64,000 nt of DNA from Gracilariopsis chorda (taxonomy: Eukaryota; Rhodophyta; Florideophyceae; Gracilariales; Gracilariaceae), in contig NBIV01000096.1 in assembly GCA_003194525.1 (NCBI GenBank), positions 62,001-126,000 of the forward strand, in the 5' to 3' direction. Shown in pieces: positions 58,660 to 64,000 of the stretch. Made by a program: the position numbers and the translations under genes. Under the pieces are notes generated by a model that was not told the DNA's origin, searched no databases, and was given only the letters and a program-made list of their open reading frames with translations. Every line of letters begins with the position of its first letter. Position 1 is the first letter of the stretch.

Positions 58660-59397
58660 GGGAGTATATCCCGTCGTACATGCCCGCAGAGGACGCTCTG
58701 CAATTTGCGCTCCATAAGCATTACAATTTTTTAGCCTGCAGTGGTCGAGCGACCACCAACGCCATGTACGACAGGAAAAAGTCCTGTCCTACATGTGCGC
58801 AGTGGTCGTTCGACCACTGGCGCTCCAAAAAAATACAATTTTTTAGCATGCAGTGGTCGAGTGACCACCACCGCCATGTACTACAGGAAAAAATCCTGTC
58901 GTACATGCGCGCAGTGGTCGCTCCACCACTGGCGTCCAAAAAAATTACAATTTTTTTAGCATGCAGTGGTCAAGCGACCACCACCGCCATGTACGACAGG
59001 AAAAAGTCCTGTCGTACATGCGCGCAGTGGTCGCTCGACCACTGGCGTTCCAAAAAATTACAATTTTTTAGCCTGCAGTGGTCGAGCGACCACCACCGCG
59101 AGATTCGACAGGAAAAAGTCCTGTCTTACATGCGCCCAGTTGTCACTCGACCACTGGCGTTCCAAACAATTACAATTTTTTAGCCTGCAGTGGTCGAGCG
59201 ACCACCACCGCCATGTACGACAGGAAAAGGTCCTGTCGTACATGCGCGCAGTGGTCGCTCGACCACTGGCGCTTCAAGAAATTACAATTTTTTAGCCTGC
59301 AGTGGTCGAGCAACCACCACCGCCATGTACGACAGGACAGTTGCCTGGGGTACATAGCCGCATTGGTCGCTCGACCACTAGCGGCCCAAAAACAGCC
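58660..59397. repeat. 112-bp tandem array, three hairpins per unit
   Basis: Six units start at 58737, 58849, 58962, 59074, 59186 and 59298 (period 112-113), after a partial one. Each unit has GTGGTCG-AG-CGACCAC, then a hairpin with 14-base arms CATGTACGACAGGA and TCCTGTCGTACATG around a 5-base loop, then GTGGTCG-CT-CGACCAC, then TTACAATTTTTTAGC. The end units are the most worn. The array ends 360 bp before the start codon of methyltransferase-SET cassette 2. It shares ATGTAC...GTACAT hairpin ends with the 203-bp array before cassette 1, but not the rest of the sequence. It is not a CRISPR. The region 58202-58659 upstream of the giant gene holds nothing else I can name. Confidence 0.94.
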
Positions 59398-59691
59398 TTA
59401 TCACCCAGCTGCCGTCGGTGCGCAGGATGTATTCCTGACGTTCAAACCACTAACCCTCCGTCTTCACCTCCCTTTCCCCTAAGCGATTGTGTCTCGTTCC
59501 GTATCCCTACGCTTCCCAATCTTTCCTTCCTTTCCTTCGCTTTTGAACATTGGTGTACTTCACAACCGTTGCGAGACAATTCTGTATTATACACCAACGC
59601 CCGCTCCGTTTACGGATATTTGAGCTGCTTCCTTTTACGCTTGCGAACCCCGTTGGTAATCAGACGACCGCTTGCTCCCAACGTTTTCACG

Positions 59692-59699
59692 TATATAAA
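59692..59699 (+). promoter_or_regulatory. TATA box candidate of cassette 2
   Basis: TATATAAA lies 58 bp before ATG 59757, framed by ACGT...ACGT. It is the only good TATA match between the hairpin array and the cassette. Confidence 0.45.
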
Positions 59700-59756
59700 C
59701 GTGAAGATCGTCGTACCAGGTGCTCATTCAACCGGCTACGAGACGCTATTTTCATA

Positions 59757-60815
59757 ATGCCCAACTACACAAAGACAATCTTGGCTCTGTTGGAGCTACG
59801 CGATGAGTATGCGCGCGAATGAATGCCAAGCGATCGTCCTAGGAACGCCAGGTACGCCACTCTCGTGGATCACGCGATTTGGGTGCGAAGGAACTCCACT
59901 GCTGCGCGCGCTCTCTGCTCCCAAGCAACCAACACCCCGAACGTGTCTACTGTCGGGGATGAAGAACTACGCCGCGCGTTGTTGTACACTTCGAATACCA
60001 CTCGCAATGCGTTCCAACAAAGGCACAAAATTGCGAAAGTGAGCGACCAAACAGACACCGAAAATGAATCAAGGGTGAAGGATTACTACCGCACATGTAA
60101 CGCACGTGGTATAAACTTCACAATTCGCTTCTTGCTCAGCGACTTGATCAAATCGCCCGTCACGTGCATTAATACGCGCAAGAACAAACGCAACGATATC
60201 CCAACAGAACGAGCTTCGTGATTCGAGGTGTTGATTTATATGACGATGTTCGTACAGTTGTCTTGCCAGCGCGTAGCTTTTTCTGGAAAGCGAAAGCGAG
60301 GACCACCCATTCCGGGTGCTCAGACGACGCCGAGCTCCCTTAGGAACTTCGACGCGTTCACCTGCAGCCGAGTTGCGTACGGTGTGCAACAGGTGACTTG
60401 CTTGTGGGATTGCTTTGCCACCTTTCTCGGATTCGCTGATGTTGAGAGCATGATGTACCCGTATATCATTTTCGATCCGGACAGCTTGGGGTTTGAAGTA
60501 ATAGGCAATCGTGGAGATGGCTTCTCTCCACTCACGCAGCTTAAAACTCTCACACGGGACCTTAAATCATGCACTGACCCATCCCAAGTGGACTCCAAAG
60601 CGTTCGCACAATCGGACGAGGTGGATTCAAGGCTTCGCGCACTGATTGATGAGTTCCTTAGCGATGTGGTCAGCGTCGTCTCACATCCCCGACTGTACGA
60701 GGCGAACTTGTGCCCATGGCAGTTGCTGCTAGAGTTGCTTCCAGACGACAAGCGTAAGGCATTCGAACCGCAGCATTCCCGGCAGCGTTCGTTCCCCCAA
60801 CGGTTCGCAAGCTGA
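59757..60815 (+). other. Cassette 2, N-terminal region of unknown family
   Basis: About 350 codons matching copy 1 in LELRDEY, DRPRNARYATLVDHAIW, the DEELRRALLY helical part, RFLLSDLIKSPV and VTCLWDCFATFLGFADVESMMYPYI. Beyond that the two copies align only loosely. Conservation across an old split suggests this region mattered for function. No known domain is recognised. Confidence 0.68.
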
Positions 60816-61074
60816 GTGCGCAACTTTAGAAACCCATTCGTGAGGTCAACACCACAACGCGCACGCGAATGCCAAATCTGCCAGTACTGCTGCTGAGCGT
60901 CCTGCCACTTCTGCCATACCAGTGGACGTCATACACTTGGTACAAGAACCCACCAGCAGCAGCAGCAGTGCTGGAACCACGGGCAGCAACCCCAAAGCGC
61001 CCCACCCCCCCTTCTCGCTAGGCCTGAACCCACAGAGTGCAATGGAGGGCAATCTTCGCTACAGCTAGGAGCAG

Positions 61075-62030
61075 GTGGACGTCATTCCCCCGGACCAGCC
61101 GGCCGACGTACACGTGCTCAATGCGTTGGAATTGGTGCAGGAGCATACGATGAAACACTACGCAATGTATAGCTGTGGTTTTGACGACCTCATGGATGTG
61201 CACAACACACTGCATGCCCAGGACTCCGTGCCATGCTCCCAGGCCCAATTGGTATTGACAGCCTCCCCTTACGCCATTCGCTCTGTGCATGGAAGGCCGA
61301 ACAGCGACTACGACGCCCTCACAGTCACTGACATGAAAGAGGTTACAATAACCATGAGTCGCTTCTTACGTGCTGGTGGCCACTTCGTCATTTTCTGCTC
61401 GCTTGAGCAGTTCCCGCGTTAGCATAAGCTGTTGAACAGCGTTGATCGCAAGGAAGCAGATGGTACCGTTGCCCCAATGTGCCGCGTGGACCACTGCCCA
61501 CTGCACATGATCCGTGCACCGGGTAACAACACCGTGCCCCCGGGCCGAGCATCTAAAGAGTTGATACCCATCACCCAATACGCGGTGCATGGCGTCAAAA
61601 CAGGTCTCACTCGGACCCAAGAGGACAAAATGGTGAACTAAACCAACTTCAGTTACGTCCCATCCACGGTCACCGCGTACAAGAACGTCATCGACCGTTA
61701 TCCGGCCGTCAATGTGAATGAACGTCTCATGTGGTCCCGCTACACAGACAGCGGACATGAGAAGCGTGAGGCTGTTCGTCCAGAACAGAAGCCGATTCGA
61801 CTCAACATGGAGCTAATTGCCAGGTTCTCCCAAACTGTTGATACGGTTCTTAACCTGTTTAGTGGCCTCTTCTCAACAGCGCTTGCCTCCATGTCTTTTA
61901 AGAAAGGCGAAGCACGCAGATTCGTCGGTTGCGAGAAGTACGAAGCATGCTTCCACCACACCAGACATCACGCAGTGAAACACTTCTCAACGCTCATCGC
62001 CGAGAACGTTGCCAGCGTTACCGTCACAAG
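61075..62030 (+). other. Cassette 2, DNA amino-methyltransferase domain with altered motif IV
   Basis: LVLTASPYAIRSVHG aligns with LIITDPPYNVRAMTG of copy 1, so motif IV reads ASPY (61261-61272) instead of DPPY. Shared downstream parts are LRAGGHFVIFCS, TQYAVHGVKTG and motif I LNLFSGLFSTALASM (about 61849) with RFVGCEK. Loss of the motif IV Asp would be expected to abolish adenine methylation. Whether SPY indicates a shift toward cytosine N4 chemistry or plain decay cannot be told here. Confidence 0.82.
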
Positions 62031-62239
62031 GTTTGGTGGATGCAGCCAACGCGGTGCACAACTACTTTAAGGGATATCTGTGCCCCTCCCGGACTTGGGC
62101 AGCCGTGCCAAACTTCCCTCAATACCAAACGCTGCCGGAGCACATAGTTTTCTATTGTGTCTCTAAATGGCGCCCACAGGACTTCGTCATCACCGGCCTT
62201 CACATGGACCTCTCTCAATGGCCCGAGAAGTACCAAGGA

Positions 62240-62902
62240 CTCTTCAACCTAATGAGCGTGAACGAGCTCCGCGCTCATGAGGTCTCAACGCTACGCCTTA
62301 TTGTGGCTGAATCAACCATTTTGCACCCGTCTGCTGGGGTTGGCGTTTTTGCAGGCTCTACGTTCACAGAAGACGAGACAGTCTGCCACTTTTACGGCAC
62401 GTTGGTATATCACGACATGTCCCAGAGAACTGAAATCCACAAAACATACGGCTCCGGCTTGATGGGCGTTACCCGACAGAATTTCCACACGTATTGTATG
62501 CAAGTGGACCCCAGGGCTCCGGACTTCACCTCACTCATCGGACTGAACAAGGACAAGAACATTCCAAGCGTATGGATCTCTCCAGCTCTTTTTTGCGTAA
62601 AAGCACTCATCAATGACCCAAGGTACCCCCATTTGGATCCTGACGCGCAGCCCGTTCGTGATGGTTTCAAACCCTAACGAACAGCCAATGTATACGTTGA
62701 TCGTTCTGCGATAGATGCGCTTAAAACACGTAAGCCTCTCGAGCCTTACACTCTGATAACAATCAGAGCTTCACGCCGTATAGCACGCGGAGAGGAACTC
62801 TTCATCGACTACGGTACTTCTTACGATTGGACCAATGATCTTGGTACCCGTTCGCCCCAAACACCTTCTTCCACTTCTACACAACACAATAAAAACCCCT
62901 AA
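62240..62902 (+). other. Cassette 2, SET domain
   Basis: AGVGVFAGSTFTEDETVCHFYG, YHDMSQRTEIHKTYGSGLMGVT, FCVKALINDPRY and the C-terminal GEELFIDYG (62789-62815) followed by TSYDW give a complete SET fold. The NHS motif is replaced by IND, as in copy 1. The GEELFIDYG end is better preserved than in copy 1. The match to copy 1 is strongest in this domain. Confidence 0.85.
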
Positions 62903-63454
62903 AAACCCTCTTTCTAAGGGTGAAAACTCCTAAACAAATTCCTATAACCTGCTCCTTTGCATGTGCGTAAGAACGTATTACGTAATCCTGTGCCGTATTG
63001 TGGTGTGCACCAGCTCATTGCCACTGTGCGCATGGGCATGTGCATCACCCCACACACAGCAAACCTCCCACCTTATCAAAAACCCAATAACAGTTTGTGT
63101 ATGACGTCATGTGTGTACCTAAACGCACGCCCACGTATCTCTAGCTGCACCAGCCACGTTTTCCCTCTGCACCTCATGGTGTACATGTTTGGCGAGTATC
63201 AGTCCCATAGCCTATGCAAGCTCATACTTCCGACGCTCTATGAGCGCGCCAAAAAAAACCATATTGCGGCGCCTTTGCGCAAGCCCCCTCACAATCATCA
63301 CTACAAAAAACCCACCCACCTGCCCCTAATAAACCCCTTCCCATCTTTCCCCCTACCCCCACAAACGCGTACAGCTCAACTGCACGCCAAGACCCATCTC
63401 TATCTCTCGCTCTGCCTTTCTTTTTATCTCCTTCCCTTCTGCGAGCATACTAAT

Positions 63455-64000
63455 ATGGACAACCTCACTTTGCATAACCACACCATAGGACTGGACTCCA
63501 TCCAGCCTGTTCCGGCTCCAAACGCAAACAAACCACAATCCAACCGTCCCAACCCCAACGCTACCGCCATAATCTCAACATCAGCCGGGCAGATCGCGGA
63601 TAGAGAACGAAATGCATCTCCCTCCTTCACCAACCCGCTCGAAACCGTTATCAAACTTGCCATTCACTCCACCGGCTTCTTCGTCCTGTGCATCAACCGA
63701 TCAACTGCAAATCTGGCATCCCCTCATGACGTGCCGTGCGCTATCATCTCCGAAATGCGCACTTCCTCCCCCTCGAAGAGGCTCGCAAAGCATCCGACAT
63801 CATGTGGTCCCGCAGAGCCGAAATGCTTAAGCAGAACAACCTCCCCCCGCTATCGAATTCGTATGATCCGAAAGCGCAGAGCCAAAACGTGGCTGTTCTG
63901 CGTCCACTAGCCAGGCTGCAAATATTGAACGGCTACCGCTGCGCGCAGTGCCCCTCCTGCTACATTGACTTTCAGCGTCTCCACGAGCACATCACAAACA
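63455..64000 (+). pseudogene. OrsD/DUF3505-like zinc-finger protein, running off the window
   Basis: From ATG 63455 (MDNLTLHNHTIGLDSIQPV) a disordered N-terminus leads into a region that matches the pattern of the OrsD/DUF3505 zinc-finger proteins. It has a first part around FFVLCIN followed by HPLMT-like and ISEMR. A helical stretch follows (LPLEEARKASDIMWSRRAEML, near 63762-63825). The second finger is LARLQILNGYRCAQCPSCY...LHEHI (63907-63994), with C-x2-C and His. One frame change is needed near 63750. Genes of this kind are often found with transposons in fungi and algae. The 3' end is outside the window. The gap 62903-63454 shows no other gene. Confidence 0.42.

Larger units (their letters stand above)
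59757..62902 (+). pseudogene. DNA methyltransferase-SET cassette, copy 2 (whole)
   Basis: A diverged paralog of 17325-20404 with the same order of parts and nearly the same length (about 1049 codons against 1027). ATG 59757 (MPNYTKTILALLELRDEY) aligns with the ATG chosen for copy 1. It is more worn than copy 1, with about half a dozen in-frame stops and at least two frame changes. The terminal stop lies in the CCCCTAAAA word that is common in this half of the window. Protein identity to copy 1 is modest by eye (about a third in the best parts), so the duplication is old and the two are not products of one recent event. Confidence 0.8.

Noticed and set aside
58721-59482. Reading frames of 60-167 codons across the 112-bp array on both strands
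   Set aside because: They are by-products of a repeat whose period does not bring stops into frame; the peptides simply repeat with the DNA.
12607-62902. Reassigned stop codon as explanation for the many in-frame stops
   Set aside because: TAA, TAG and TGA all interrupt frames, intact genes end at normal stops, and some frames also have shifts, so no single reassignment fits.

Overview
This is nuclear DNA of an intron-poor eukaryote. The evidence is a Ty3/gypsy chromovirus, a Mutator-like transposase, SANT/Myb proteins, a FANCJ-type helicase, SET domains and a Ulp1-type protease, all read as long uninterrupted stretches without evident introns. An alga, perhaps a rhodophyte, is my best guess, but it is not proven. 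Most of the window is accessory DNA, and nearly every long reading frame is damaged.

Layout. 46-11606: a chromovirus with both LTRs, a 5-bp target duplication and an antisense accessory reading frame before its 3' LTR. 12.1-16.4 kb: degenerate repeats, a Sen1/MAA3-like N-terminal fragment without its helicase, and a MULE transposase. 16.49-17.13 kb: a 203-bp tandem array in which each unit carries a hairpin. 17.33-20.40 kb: a cassette with a novel N-terminal region, a DPPY-type DNA amino-methyltransferase and a SET domain. 20.5-22.4 kb: two small hypothetical frames.

22.46-39.91 kb (block A): eight genes, namely two long unknown proteins, a PIF1 helicase, two overlapping SANT/Myb proteins and three others. 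A shared 37-bp inverted repeat with an ACACGTGT core lies upstream of three of them. I cannot assign this block to a known element class. 41.4-42.0 kb: degenerate telomere-like TTTTTAGGGG repeats. 42-47.2 kb: host-like genes (broken FANCJ helicase, a membrane protein, a ketopantoate-reductase-like enzyme). 47.5-58.2 kb: three long unknown or partly known proteins, one with a complete Ulp1/C48 protease motif set. 53.66-53.95 and 58.66-59.40 kb: arrays of one 112-bp unit containing three hairpins. 59.76-62.90 kb: a second, diverged copy of the methyltransferase-SET cassette, again directly behind a hairpin array. The right edge carries a zinc-finger gene resembling OrsD/DUF3505 that runs off the window.

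The main discovery candidate is the twice-occurring arrangement of hairpin tandem array, novel domain, DNA N6/N4-type methyltransferase and SET domain. It looks like a dual DNA/histone methylation writer spread as a unit. A second theme is that decay across the window is mostly by in-frame stops with few frame changes.
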